Shown here: positions 19,762 through 29,930 of the stretch, piece after piece
How the letters are laid out: each line of letters starts with the position of its first letter
Numbering within the stretch: position 1 is the stretch's first letter
Assembly: GCA_023382595.1 (NCBI GenBank)
Contig: JAHDWB010000001.1
Coordinates: 1 to 64,000 of the forward strand
Direction: 5' to 3'
Origin: Anaerolineales bacterium
Lineage (GTDB): Bacteria > Chloroflexota > Anaerolineae > Anaerolineales > Villigracilaceae
Length of the DNA: 64,000 nt
Notes under the pieces: model-generated
Seen by the model: the letters and a program-made list of their open reading frames with translations, nothing else
Database searches by the model: none
Told to the model about the DNA's origin: nothing
Position numbers and translations under genes: made by a program

Positions 19762-21266
19762 CACGCACACGTCGTTTTCATAGGCGTCGGTTTCACTTCA
19801 AGAGCCCGCCACTGAAAGATCTTGCCATTCAACGTTTCAAAGAGTGGTCGGAGGAGAACAAGGGCTTCTATGGTGGCTTTCGCAATTGGCTCAAAGAAAA
19901 CGGATATGGTCCTTCCACCTTGAACATCTATGGCGCGGCAATGCGGATGGCAATCGGGTATTTACGCAAACCGTATTGGACGATTGATCCCGAGGAAGAT
20001 CTCGAGCGCGTGCGCGGACATTTAGCGAAAAGTGAGCGCACACACGGCACGCAGGCGGATTATCGCAAAGGCTTGCTCAAACTTGCCGAGTACATTCGTT
20101 TGCGCTGCCGTCGTCCGAAGGAGGAGAAGGAATTGCCGTGGGCATACACCATCGGGTCGCTCTCGCCGCAATTGCAGGACGACGTGCGGGAGTATCTCAA
20201 ACATTGCCAGCGCGCTTGGAAGTTGGAACAGCGTTGGGAACGCAGCCGCGATACGTTGTATCGTTTGGGCATTCCGTTGCGCTGGATGACGGAACATCAA
20301 GACCTGAAAGAAGTTAGTGATCTCACGCCACAAGTTTGGTTTGCGTACCTGGACTATCGTCTCGAAGCAGGCATGAAACCTGTGTCCGTGAACAGCGATC
20401 TGTCTGAGTTGAGACATTTTGTATCTTTCCTGCGCGGATTGGAACGCGCAGTCTGTGAACGCTTCCTGTTGGTGGAGCCGTTGAAGGCCGGTTGGCGAAT
20501 GCCGAAGGATGTGCCTGTAGAACAACTGCGGAAACTGCAAGCGACGATTCAAGCGCAGGCAAACTCGCCTCATGCGGGACATCGCAGGGTGGGTCGTCTC
20601 GATCTAGCCTGGTTCCTGCTCATGCTGCATGGTGGATTGCGTACCTGTGAAGTCCGCCAGTTGAAGCTGCAGGACATCGAGTGGGAGGCGAAGCGCCTGC
20701 GCATCGAGCAATCCAAGGCGCTCAAAGACCGCTATATCTACCTGGACAACGCCGTTTTGAGCGCATTACGGTCATATCTGGCGGTGCGTGGACAAACCAG
20801 TGCCCTGCCCGAAAACGTATTCGTTTTCCGCCATGTGCCACTATGCCGCACCTATTGCTTCAAGAAATTGGAGACATACGGATTGCGTTGTGGGGTTAAG
20901 GCATCGCCCCACCAGCTCAGGCATTCATGTGCAACGCTGTTATTGAACGCAGGTGCGCCCGCGTTAAGTGTGCAGATGATCCTGGGACATAAGCAGATCG
21001 ACACGACATTGGGATATGCGCGCCTCTATGATGGCACGCTCGCAGCGGATTATTACTCTGCCATGAACAAGGTGGAAAGGCAACTTGCATTGCCCGAAGA
21101 TGCAGCGAAGGAAACGCCAAGCCTTGGAGAATTGATCGCACTCGCCGATGCTTTGCGCAACGGTTCACTCAATCCCGCACAAACAGAAATCGTGCGAGCA
21201 TTGCGCGAAGGATTGGGATTATTGGAGGATGTTAAGGTGCAGTACGCCGGTGAAGACGCGGTATAA
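19758..21266 (+). CDS. Tyrosine recombinase, second of a pair
   Basis: 502-residue site-specific recombinase with a longer N-terminus, rich in Arg and His (TRTRRFHRRRFHFK), than the first. Catalytic pieces are HGGLRTCEVRQL (Arg I), SPHQLRHSCATLLL (HxxR), LGHKQIDTTLGYARL (His III and Tyr). Start is ATG 19758, inside the stop of the preceding gene, so the two are translationally coupled. The frame is open upstream but that part is a shadow. Such pairs may act as heteromers on one element; whether this one still moves is unknown. Confidence 0.85.
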   Translation: MTRTRRFHRRRFHFKSPPLKDLAIQRFKEWSEENKGFYGGFRNWLKENGYGPSTLNIYGAAMRMAIGYLRKPYWTIDPEEDLERVRGHLAKSERTHGTQADYRKGLLKLAEYIRLRCRRPKEEKELPWAYTIGSLSPQLQDDVREYLKHCQRAWKLEQRWERSRDTLYRLGIPLRWMTEHQDLKEVSDLTPQVWFAYLDYRLEAGMKPVSVNSDLSELRHFVSFLRGLERAVCERFLLVEPLKAGWRMPKDVPVEQLRKLQATIQAQANSPHAGHRRVGRLDLAWFLLMLHGGLRTCEVRQLKLQDIEWEAKRLRIEQSKALKDRYIYLDNAVLSALRSYLAVRGQTSALPENVFVFRHVPLCRTYCFKKLETYGLRCGVKASPHQLRHSCATLLLNAGAPALSVQMILGHKQIDTTLGYARLYDGTLAADYYSAMNKVERQLALPEDAAKETPSLGELIALADALRNGSLNPAQTEIVRALREGLGLLEDVKVQYAGEDAV

Positions 21267-21368
21267 TTTCATCACCCCACAAGAGACGGGCTGAACTGCA
21301 AAGTTTGGTTCGTCTTTTTGTTGGGGGGAGGTAGTACAAAACATGAGTTACTCAGGTCAGCAAGATTA

Positions 21369-21944
21369 TTAGTGCGTTAAGTACTCGGCAAACAGAGCAA
21401 GAAGGATAACCAGAACAGCAAGAACCACAATGGTTGCTATTATTTGCACCACAACCTGCGATAAGGATGGCTTCTTTCTGAAACGATGGTGATACACCCA
21501 AGGAGAAGTGTAGGCATCTAATTCTTCAACTGCCCATTGTTTTGGGATTATGTCTCGGTAATAAGGATTCGGATTTATGGCTACATCTCTCTTAGAGATA
21601 ATTCCATTGATCAACTCACTGAAGGCATTAACTTCGTTGCCATTCCTCCGTTCATTCGCTGGTACCAAAGGGTTAGTTGGGAATATGAAAACATCTTTAG
21701 ACTTGTCTCCATCGGCTATTTTTAGTTTAATCATCGAGCGCCAAAATCCTCGTCCACCCACTGTATACACATCACATTTCCGAATTAGGTTTATCGGAAT
21801 ATCCTTCGGCGGTTGAGATTCAATATGGATATTTTCGATTGTTACGTCACATCTCACAAGATCTTCCGCTGAAAGGAAGCGTCCCGTGTTGTTCCAGCCA
21901 TACAGCCAAAAGATATAAACATCTTTATTCTTCATAATATCCAT
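21369..21944 (-). CDS. Candidate immunity protein for the main Rhs toxin
   Basis: 191 residues, no family recognised. The soluble N-terminal part (about 1-160) is followed by one hydrophobic helix (about 163-187) at the C-terminus, so it looks tail-anchored. Its start overlaps the last 20 bases of the rhs gene, giving tight coupling, and it is AT-rich like other immunity genes. Position directly after the Rhs tip is the main evidence for an immunity role. Alternative: the last part of a split tip. Confidence 0.55.
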   Translation of the reverse strand: MDIMKNKDVYIFWLYGWNNTGRFLSAEDLVRCDVTIENIHIESQPPKDIPINLIRKCDVYTVGGRGFWRSMIKLKIADGDKSKDVFIFPTNPLVPANERRNGNEVNAFSELINGIISKRDVAINPNPYYRDIIPKQWAVEELDAYTSPWVYHHRFRKKPSLSQVVVQIIATIVVLAVLVILLALFAEYLTH

Positions 21945-24900
21945 TCTTCCACCGCCTTTGTTCTTCTCTTACCACCCAGTTTCCAAATGTTGAAAATGCT
22001 GGCGTGATAACGTCAATAAGTTCTCTGCTGCCTGTGGGTGGGTCAATCCACACACCAGCATCAGGGTCCCAACTGATCATTTTATTCATGCCAAGATTGA
22101 ATGCTTGGCTGACTGCATTAGATACAAATCCATTTCCAAAATCTTCCAGTGTTGCAGTTCCATCAATTCCACTTTGTGCAGTTTCATCTAAGCCACCCCA
22201 TACCCCTGCATTAAGCAATTGTGCACCAACTTGGACAGTACCAGTTGTAACTGTTGTCAATTGCCCAGCAACCAGCCCTTGAGCAGCACCAGCTGCACTT
22301 GTAATTACGTGCTCTTCTGCCGAGAAGTCTTCTCCCGTTAGAACATTTTCAGCATGATCAGAGATAATATTCCCAGCCATGCCCACACCAGCAGCTGAGG
22401 CTAACATTGCAGCACCAGCTGATGCTCCTACCCCACTGCCAATTAATGCGCCTGCAACAGCTCCTGTTCCTGCTGCAACGGCTAAATCTTTCCAGTCGCT
22501 ATGAAGATCAAACCCACCAGGCTGTCTGGATTCAGTATATATGTACAAACCTGCATTAACTAATCCTCCGATAACTGCTCCGATACACATTGGGCAGTGT
22601 CCTGTGGGATCATTGTATCGAACAGGATTGTTGCTGACATAGGCGAAGCGATCGTAGGCTTGCACACCCTGAACAGCAGTTGGTACAATGGAATCAGGTG
22701 AAGTGAAACGACCGAGGTAGGGGTCATAGTGCCGGGAGTTATACCAGAGCAAGTTAATGTAACTGTCAGAGTATTGTCCCGTGTAGGTATAGTCAGTGGG
22801 ACTCACTCCGCTTTCATAGCGGACTTCACCCCATGCCTTGTAGCGCATCTCAGAGACTTTGGTCCCATTGGCGCTGGTGACGATACTGGTCGAGCCCAAG
22901 TGGTCGCCGATAATAAAGAACAGATCTCCATCTTGTCGCATGGCTATTCTCTGTGCGCCTGCATAATAATACTTGGTCACGACTCCATCAGAAACTTCGT
23001 AGTGCGTGCCGACAAAATAGGTGGTGGTGGTGCCGACGTTGGTCGTCAGCACGGATTTTACCCGCTTTCCGTCGCCGTCGTAGGTGAAGGTCGCATTAGA
23101 GAAGATGCCCGTCGGCGGCGGGACAGAGGATGCCGTGATGGTGGGGGTGGCTGTGCCCGTCGGGGTGGGCGAATGGGACGCTGTCACCGTGGGAGAGGGG
23201 GATTGCGTCGCAGTCGCGGTCGGGGTGGCAGTGCTGGTAAGGGTCGGGGTGGCAGTGCTGGTAAGGGTCGGGGTGGCGGTCTGCCCCGGAGTGGAGGAGA
23301 CCGTTGCGGTTGCAGAAGGAAGCGGGGTGTCCGTCAGGGTCGGTGTGGCAGTCGGAAGCGGCTCTTCGCCCGGAAGACTGTACTCGATCACCAGTTTCGG
23401 ACGCTGGGAAGCGGAGGACGATCCCACATCGGACGATTTGAAGTTGAAGCGGTCGTCCAGTTCCGTCTCCATCTTGAGCAGGAAACCGTGGTTGGTGAAA
23501 CTTCCGTCCATCATCTCCTGGAGCTTTTCGGGGTCGAGCGCGATCTGCTTCTCGGTATCCGGCTGGTCGCTCACCAACACTTGCGTCGAACCGATCGCTG
23601 TCATCTCGCGGTCGTTCGCCCCCGATACGCCGGGGGATTCCCAGTTGATGCCCGTGGCGGAACGGTTCCAGGTCGCCTGCGATTCGTTGAAGGCGGTCTT
23701 CAGACGGTAGACCTGAAGCGAGGCGTCGTTGCTGGAAAAGTCGCTTGCGATCCACAATGACAGCGTGGCGGATTGGATGATCGCATCGGACGGGATCGAA
23801 GACAGGTCGAACCTGATCAACCCGCGCGAGTAATTGTTGGAATTCGTATCCCGCTCGCCAATGCCGATGTCGCTGGAGGTGCCGTAATTGGTGGTGGCGG
23901 CTGCGCTCAGCAGATAGGTGTCGATACCCTGCGTGCCGTTCGGCTGTAAAGTGATGGTATACGGACCCTCGGATCGCGCAACTACGGGATTCTTCGCAGC
24001 CAGGACCTTCGGTCCGATCTGGTTCGCCGCCAGGCTCCAGCCAAAGGCAGCCACCATGAAATACGCCGCCTGCTCCCGGGTCAGCGGCGAGGCAGGGCAG
24101 AAATTCCCGCCCCCACAGCCATCACCCGCTCCTTCCGCCGCAAGCTGCTTGATCCATGCCGCCTGGGCATAGGTAGTGGGGACGTCGTCGAAACCTGTCG
24201 AACTGCCCACCGCGGGCGGCGAGTATCCCGTCCCGTATTTGGCGCGCAGGATGAAGACTGCCGCCTGCGTGCGCGTCGTGGCGCTCTCGGGACAAAAGTT
24301 CCCGTCTCCACACCCGCTGGTGAAGCCTTCCGCCGCGAATTGCTTGATCCAGGCTGCAAAAGGATGGCTGGTGGGAACGTCATTGAATCCGGTGGATGCC
24401 CCCACCTCTGGCGGGGCATATTCCGAACCATATTTGGCACGCAGGATGAAGACCGCCATTGCCGCGCGGGTGACACTATCGTCCGGGCAGAAATGCAGCG
24501 GATTCGTAGCGCAGCCACTGGTGATGTCCAGGTCGTAGATCGTTTCGATATGCGCCTTGTACGGGTTGCTGTACGGCACATCGACGAAGGTCGGGGTTGA
24601 GGTGGCGGTCGGTCCGGGCGTGAAGGTGGGCGGCAGGGTGGGCGGAATCGCGCCGCCGTTCGCCGCGATATGGGTCATCCGCCCTTCCTCATCGTAGGTC
24701 AGTTCCGCAACCCCGCCGTCCACATCCCTGTAGATCATGTTGCCGTTTTCATCATAGCCATACACGTTCGAACCGGCATGGGTTACCGCATGGACATGTT
24801 CTGCATTGTTGTATTCCAGTGTCATCCCTCCCTTGAAGATCAGGTTGCCGGAAGCGGAATCGTATTCATAGGTTTCGGAATATGGCGCAGGTCCGTTCGT

Positions 24901-27900
24901 CACTGCGGCGGAAGTCAGCCGGTTGAGGGTATCGTATCCAAATGCCTGGGTTTCCCCGGAGATCGCATCCGAGATGGTACGAATGTTACCAGATGCATCA
25001 TATACATATCCCAGGTTTTGAATCGAGCCGACGCTCATGGTTTCAAGTCGTCCGCCCTGACCTGTCCACTGATCGTCCACACTGACTTGCTCATTCCAGT
25101 CATAATAACCATATGACTGGGTCAATCCATTGCCCAGGGCGCGGCTGGTCATCCTGCCAGCCGGGTCGTAACCGGTTGAAGTTACATACACAGTGCTGAC
25201 TGGATCGTTGGTCAGGCTCTCGAACAGCATGCGGTTGTTGTACTGGTAGTTGAGGACTTCACCATCGGGATAGGTCATGGTGACCGGCAGGTCGGCGGAG
25301 TTGTATGTCCATGACGTGGTGAACGACTGCCCGCTGGCACCGTCCCCTTGTGGGAACACTTTCTCTTCACTGCGCACCCTGCCGCGCACATCGTACTTCC
25401 AGTTGGTGGCGCCGCTTGCATCGCTCATGGAGGTCCTGAATCCGATACCGTTTGCATTTTGGTCGGTCGCATCGTATCCGAAGCTTACAGCATATGGCAG
25501 GGGGGCGCTGCAATTGCCATCAACTGGATACGTCTTGCCACTCAGGCGGTTCAACGAGTCGTAATAGAGACAGACCACCTGCCCCCTGGCATCCGTTTGT
25601 CGTTCAAGATTTCCCAATGCATCATATTCATAGAACCATTCCCCCATATCCGGGTCGTCCATGCTCACTTTTCGTCCGCCAACATCGTACATGATCGTGG
25701 TCACAACCCCGCCGCGCGACACCGTTCGCAGGCGGTCAAGGGCATCATATGTATAGGAAACACCGGGTCCAACTTGCTGCGGCTGAACCGAAACCACCCG
25801 CCCCCATACATCGCTGGTGGTTACCGTCTGGTTACCGCCCGCATCCACCAGCGTAGTGATCAGCCCGTTTACAGTGGTGGACGTGCTGATGCCGTCGGGC
25901 GTGGTGACGGTTGTGGTCAAGGCCGCCGGGTTAACAGCGGTGGTGGTGTAATACACCGTGCCGCCCCCGAGATAGGGCATGCTTTGTTTTGTAACGGTCG
26001 GGCTTTCATACACCGTATCCACGATCGAACCGCCACTGATCATGCGGGTCTGCCTGCCCATGCCGTCATAGATGCGCTGAACGGTATAAAAGGTGCCGTC
26101 GTCGATCTTTTGGATCAGTGTCGTTGTAAAAGGATAAGTATTGACATAGGAGATCGCGATGGTGGGGTCGTCCGCATCATCCTCCGGACGGACAAGCTTG
26201 ATCATCCGTCCAAAGGCATCGTACTGTGCCGACACCACATTCCCGTTCGGATCCGTCTGGGAAACGGGAACGCCCAGACCGTAATCGTAGGCAATGGCGA
26301 CAGCGTGCCCCAACGCGTTCGTCATAACGGTTGGATAAGCATGGTACACAGGATCAAAGGTGGTCGTGGCGGTGCGCGCGCCCACCGTGGGATTCGCATT
26401 CCACGTGCCGTATCCGCTCCAACTGGTTTCACTGTTGCGGTTGCCCCAGGTGTCATACGTATATGAGACCTGACCATAAGAATTCGTGCCGTTCAACAAC
26501 CTCCTTACGGCTGTCAATTTCCCATTGGCAGGCATGATCTGATGATTGCCAACATTCCCATCATACAAATAGATCGTGATCGCCAGCACATTGTTTGCGG
26601 CATCGAATATTTTGATCTTTCCGGGCAGCGACACCAGATAACGGGACGACGTGTCATTGGGATAATAAAAATATTCCTGGCTGCGCTGCGTAACCCATGT
26701 ACTTCCACTCCGGGATTGCTCCGTCTGTTTCAACAGGTTCCCGTAATAAGGATTTCCTGCATCATCGTACTCATACTGCGTTTTTGTGGCGGCATACGTT
26801 ATGCCATTGCTGTAATAAATGCGGTTTTCGGTTGAATCCAGCCGGATCCAATAACGCGGTATCTCCCGGGTATCGCCGTTTGCCGTATGGATCATTCCGT
26901 CCCATTTGGTGTGCAACCAACTATTAATGCTTTCCCGGATCTTCTTCCCATTCGTTCCGGGCGTCATGGTGACGACACTGGCTGTGCGGCCCTTCAGAAT
27001 GTCGGTCTGATGGAAGGATGTAATGGTCTTGGTGCCATCCGGGGCGGTCTCAGTCACCTGGGAATGACCGCGAAATTCGGAGTATTTCTCGCTAAAGGAC
27101 GTATCGTTACTGGCGCTTTCCGAATTGGAATCATTGTTGACCGCCGCGCCGGCATAAGCATAGCTGGTAACATGGGACGGTCCCTCACCTCCGCTGTTGA
27201 CGGTCTTGCTGCTGACACGATAGATGGTGGTCAATGCCTCAAGCCGGACATGGCTGATATAAACGTTCAGGTCGGCATGCGGGTTTACATATTGCCCGAC
27301 CGCGTTCAGGTTTGCGGTGGCAGGCAGGGTCATTACCTCAGTCGCCGGGCTGTTCAATGCCGCGGTGGTTTGATAATTGCTCATCCCGTCGAATAACTGC
27401 AATTTGAGCGTTTTGCCGGTTTCAAAATGCGCCTGCAGCCGGTAGGCGCCTCCGGGCTTGATCGGGTAATGCCAGATGTATGGCAGGGGTCCCGTTGTGC
27501 CCGCGTTGGCGCGGAAAGTCGGGTCCAATTCAACGTGGAATGTGTTGGATTCGCTCGCCTGTTGGGAATACCATTTTGAATATGCAAATTCAATACTGCC
27601 GCCGTAACCGTTCTCCGCCCGTGTCATGTGCATCTGATCCGCATACGTGAATGTCGTGAGGGGCAGAGACCCAGTTTCCCCTTCGCCCATTTCCTCGATC
27701 TGAACCACGGTCTCGAAATAGGTCAAATTGGGCCAGACTACATTGCCGTAGTCCAATACATATTTCCGCATGACCTTCTCGAAGGAGCCGTTCCCATCCA
27801 GGTCCCGCTCGATGATGATGTCCTTCAACCGTTTGGTGTAAAAGGTATGGTGAAGGTTATCCTCTTCTTGAGAAACCTTGTAAGGGCGGGGTTCCAGTGT

Positions 27901-29535
27901 GAAACGCACCCGTGTGCGTCCGTCAGGATAGGTGATCGTGGATGGGTAGACTGCCGTATCGGTGGTCGCCGTTCCGTAAAACTGGCACTGGCCGCCGCTA
28001 TTAACCTTATATGTAATGGACTTCGTATCTTCCACATAGCCATAGGTCAGCTCCTTGCCGTGAATGTTGCTCATTCGTGTCAGCGACCAGCGGTAGGTTC
28101 TATAATCAATATGGTCGCAGCCATCGCTGTAGGCAAAAGACGTCCGAAATTCGAAATAATAGGTGTTTCCAACCTTGTCGCGGATCGTCCAGACATCCCC
28201 CGCGTAGGTGATCTTCATGAAGTTTTCGTCTGTCGCGTAATAATTGCCGGATGAATCCTTGACGATCTCGGTGCTGATGCCGTTGACGACCAGGCTGTAG
28301 CTATCGTCGGCATGGGTATAGGTATTGTGGGTATTCAGTTCGATATGCCCGACGTCCAACGACCAGCCCGGTCCCACCCAGCCGCTGTCCGACAAGTGTG
28401 TCATCTGATCGATCACCTGGCTGTTGTAGTTCAACGACAGGCTGGGCTGCAATCCGCCGGGTCCGGGAGGCGTCTCGATCCCCACAGAATACGTCGCGGC
28501 GCCCGTAAAATTCGAAACCTGGAAGGCATTCACGTTCGGAAGCCTGGATGCTTCCCAGTTGTCCGGACCGACATCGAAGATGGAAAAATGCTCCGTCTCA
28601 CCGTGCAGGATGCCGGTCTCTTCATCCACCCAAGAGGGCATCCCGTACCACTCCCCGTTTTCCGGGTTGTACCAGTACAGAAACACCTCGTTGTTGTTTG
28701 CATTTTCAAAACCGAAATCCTGCAGGCGGATCTCGAACTCGACCGGGCTATCGAATTGCTTTAGTTCCCGATCGTCGCTCTCTTTCCACGCCCTGATCTC
28801 GAAGGGCTTCCCGCTCATGGAGGATTGAATCGCCTTGAACTCCGAAGGCGTTCCGATCTCGACCCGCACTCCCTCGCGCTGACCCTTCAGCGCCTCGCTG
28901 CTGAACTTCACCTTGAGACTTCCATCCAAGGCGGCGATCTCTCCGCCCCGGTCTGTCAGTTGGAATTCGTCGTGGAGGGGAACGACCAGAATGGCGGATG
29001 ACAGGGTTATCCCTTTTTCATCCAAAAGTGTGGCTGTAAAATAAGCGTCCTGCTCAACGCCTGCATCGGTGATGACCGGCAGGCCGCCACTCAGATCGGA
29101 CAGTTGGATGGTAACCGGGTTCGTCTTTCCATCTTCGCCGTCCCTTGCCGTTTTTTCAGCTTCAAAGCCGTCCGGCAGGGTAATGCTCAGCGTCAGCCCT
29201 TGAACTTCCTTTTCAGAGAAGCCAATGATCCGCCAGCGGATCTCGAGCCTCCCGCCCGGCTGCAGTGTCTTCGGAGCGGCTTCCAGGGCGATCTCGATGG
29301 TTGGCTTGAGAGGTTCTTGATCCGGTACGGCGGTTCTGGAATTACCCGCCTGCGCCATCGCGACAACCCAGGCGCTTCCGCCCAAAACCGGTCGGCCGAT
29401 CCTGGCGGACTGTTTTATCTCCGGATGGTCCTTCGTTTTTGCAGACACAGGCAGCGGCGTGTACGAATTGAACATTACGATCACGATAAGCGTGACGCGG
29501 ATTACGGTCCAACCGATCTGTCTGATTGTGTGCAT
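21925..29535 (-). CDS. Full-length Rhs/YD-repeat protein with SLH-like and DNRLRE-like inserts
   Basis: A secreted polymorphic-toxin-type giant of 2536 residues. Start at 29535 is set by GGGAGG four bases upstream; a signal-type helix (MHTIRQIGWTVIRVTLIVI) follows. Domains in order: a beta-rich region; a SpvB-like segment with YSVGIETPPGPGGLQ (about 385-400); a long series of YD repeats; three SLH-like repeats each with (F/S)xDVP..., AAWIKQ and GNFCP motifs; a DNRLRE-like adhesive domain (RGLIRFDLSSIP); a Thr/Pro/Ser-rich stalk; and the Rhs core end with GDHLGSTSIVT and DPTGH. The tip of about 200 residues is Gly/Ala-rich, then WDPDAGVWIDPP. Such proteins encapsulate the tip and deliver it to rivals. 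No catalytic motif was recognised in the tip. Confidence 0.85.
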   Translation of the reverse strand: MHTIRQIGWTVIRVTLIVIVMFNSYTPLPVSAKTKDHPEIKQSARIGRPVLGGSAWVVAMAQAGNSRTAVPDQEPLKPTIEIALEAAPKTLQPGGRLEIRWRIIGFSEKEVQGLTLSITLPDGFEAEKTARDGEDGKTNPVTIQLSDLSGGLPVITDAGVEQDAYFTATLLDEKGITLSSAILVVPLHDEFQLTDRGGEIAALDGSLKVKFSSEALKGQREGVRVEIGTPSEFKAIQSSMSGKPFEIRAWKESDDRELKQFDSPVEFEIRLQDFGFENANNNEVFLYWYNPENGEWYGMPSWVDEETGILHGETEHFSIFDVGPDNWEASRLPNVNAFQVSNFTGAATYSVGIETPPGPGGLQPSLSLNYNSQVIDQMTHLSDSGWVGPGWSLDVGHIELNTHNTYTHADDSYSLVVNGISTEIVKDSSGNYYATDENFMKITYAGDVWTIRDKVGNTYYFEFRTSFAYSDGCDHIDYRTYRWSLTRMSNIHGKELTYGYVEDTKSITYKVNSGGQCQFYGTATTDTAVYPSTITYPDGRTRVRFTLEPRPYKVSQEEDNLHHTFYTKRLKDIIIERDLDGNGSFEKVMRKYVLDYGNVVWPNLTYFETVVQIEEMGEGETGSLPLTTFTYADQMHMTRAENGYGGSIEFAYSKWYSQQASESNTFHVELDPTFRANAGTTGPLPYIWHYPIKPGGAYRLQAHFETGKTLKLQLFDGMSNYQTTAALNSPATEVMTLPATANLNAVGQYVNPHADLNVYISHVRLEALTTIYRVSSKTVNSGGEGPSHVTSYAYAGAAVNNDSNSESASNDTSFSEKYSEFRGHSQVTETAPDGTKTITSFHQTDILKGRTASVVTMTPGTNGKKIRESINSWLHTKWDGMIHTANGDTREIPRYWIRLDSTENRIYYSNGITYAATKTQYEYDDAGNPYYGNLLKQTEQSRSGSTWVTQRSQEYFYYPNDTSSRYLVSLPGKIKIFDAANNVLAITIYLYDGNVGNHQIMPANGKLTAVRRLLNGTNSYGQVSYTYDTWGNRNSETSWSGYGTWNANPTVGARTATTTFDPVYHAYPTVMTNALGHAVAIAYDYGLGVPVSQTDPNGNVVSAQYDAFGRMIKLVRPEDDADDPTIAISYVNTYPFTTTLIQKIDDGTFYTVQRIYDGMGRQTRMISGGSIVDTVYESPTVTKQSMPYLGGGTVYYTTTAVNPAALTTTVTTPDGISTSTTVNGLITTLVDAGGNQTVTTSDVWGRVVSVQPQQVGPGVSYTYDALDRLRTVSRGGVVTTIMYDVGGRKVSMDDPDMGEWFYEYDALGNLERQTDARGQVVCLYYDSLNRLSGKTYPVDGNCSAPLPYAVSFGYDATDQNANGIGFRTSMSDASGATNWKYDVRGRVRSEEKVFPQGDGASGQSFTTSWTYNSADLPVTMTYPDGEVLNYQYNNRMLFESLTNDPVSTVYVTSTGYDPAGRMTSRALGNGLTQSYGYYDWNEQVSVDDQWTGQGGRLETMSVGSIQNLGYVYDASGNIRTISDAISGETQAFGYDTLNRLTSAAVTNGPAPYSETYEYDSASGNLIFKGGMTLEYNNAEHVHAVTHAGSNVYGYDENGNMIYRDVDGGVAELTYDEEGRMTHIAANGGAIPPTLPPTFTPGPTATSTPTFVDVPYSNPYKAHIETIYDLDITSGCATNPLHFCPDDSVTRAAMAVFILRAKYGSEYAPPEVGASTGFNDVPTSHPFAAWIKQFAAEGFTSGCGDGNFCPESATTRTQAAVFILRAKYGTGYSPPAVGSSTGFDDVPTTYAQAAWIKQLAAEGAGDGCGGGNFCPASPLTREQAAYFMVAAFGWSLAANQIGPKVLAAKNPVVARSEGPYTITLQPNGTQGIDTYLLSAAATTNYGTSSDIGIGERDTNSNNYSRGLIRFDLSSIPSDAIIQSATLSLWIASDFSSNDASLQVYRLKTAFNESQATWNRSATGINWESPGVSGANDREMTAIGSTQVLVSDQPDTEKQIALDPEKLQEMMDGSFTNHGFLLKMETELDDRFNFKSSDVGSSSASQRPKLVIEYSLPGEEPLPTATPTLTDTPLPSATATVSSTPGQTATPTLTSTATPTLTSTATPTATATQSPSPTVTASHSPTPTGTATPTITASSVPPPTGIFSNATFTYDGDGKRVKSVLTTNVGTTTTYFVGTHYEVSDGVVTKYYYAGAQRIAMRQDGDLFFIIGDHLGSTSIVTSANGTKVSEMRYKAWGEVRYESGVSPTDYTYTGQYSDSYINLLWYNSRHYDPYLGRFTSPDSIVPTAVQGVQAYDRFAYVSNNPVRYNDPTGHCPMCIGAVIGGLVNAGLYIYTESRQPGGFDLHSDWKDLAVAAGTGAVAGALIGSGVGASAGAAMLASAAGVGMAGNIISDHAENVLTGEDFSAEEHVITSAAGAAQGLVAGQLTTVTTGTVQVGAQLLNAGVWGGLDETAQSGIDGTATLEDFGNGFVSNAVSQAFNLGMNKMISWDPDAGVWIDPPTGSRELIDVITPAFSTFGNWVVREEQRRWKNGYYEE

Positions 29536-29630
29536 GAGGCCTCCCAAGCTTCGATGCGCTTCTGATGTATTCGATTTTTTATTGGGCAGAGCTTGTGTTT
29601 TTCTCGTACCCCCCAGTCCCCTGGGCATGT

Positions 29631-29662
29631 TTGTTAATCTGGTTCTAATGTTACCTTAACAA
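29631..29662. promoter_or_regulatory. Inverted repeat TTGTTAA-N18-TTAACAA upstream of rhs
   Basis: Lies about 100 bases upstream of the rhs start. The right part (TACCTTAACA) occurs identically in a similar inverted repeat at the promoter of the regulator gene at 63480. Probably an operator. The rest of the 395-base gap between rhs (29535) and the DUF3800 gene (29931) shows no convincing gene. Confidence 0.35.
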
Positions 29663-29930
29663 GATAAGTTGTCAAGACAATCCAATCTTAAAATATTTCA
29701 TCCGAACTTTTATTGGGACAATATCCATTGTGCGAACATGTATCTTCGAATCCTTTCACAAAACCTGCAACACCAGCTCCTGATCTCTGATGAATCTGGC
29801 AAATCATTAACGGACAGTGAAGACGAGACTTCACCGGCATAGGGATATGCGAACTACACTTTCTTTTATATATCCTCAAAAACGAGGAAAGTTCGATACA
29901 ATTGAGTTCGACATTGGAGAACTCACAACC

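Larger units (their letters stand above)
18767..21350 (+). mobile_element. Two-recombinase mobile unit inserted into Rhs module A
   Basis: The Rhs core homology on the minus strand stops at 18766. From there to about 21.35 kb the sequence is unrelated, GC-richer, and encodes two overlapping tyrosine recombinases on the plus strand. Possible ends carry hairpins: TTTCAGG/CCTGAAA near 18783-18801, and an imperfect CCCC..GACG/CGTC..GGGG stem at 21275-21327. No terminal inverted repeats were found. Paired tyrosine recombinases recall Tn554-like and recombinase-in-trio elements, but with only two genes here. The right boundary is approximate. Confidence 0.55.

Noticed and set aside
22729..28828. 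Long open frames opposite the rhs gene
   Set aside because: They mirror the strong codon bias and repeats of rhs and have no ribosome sites or recognised domains.
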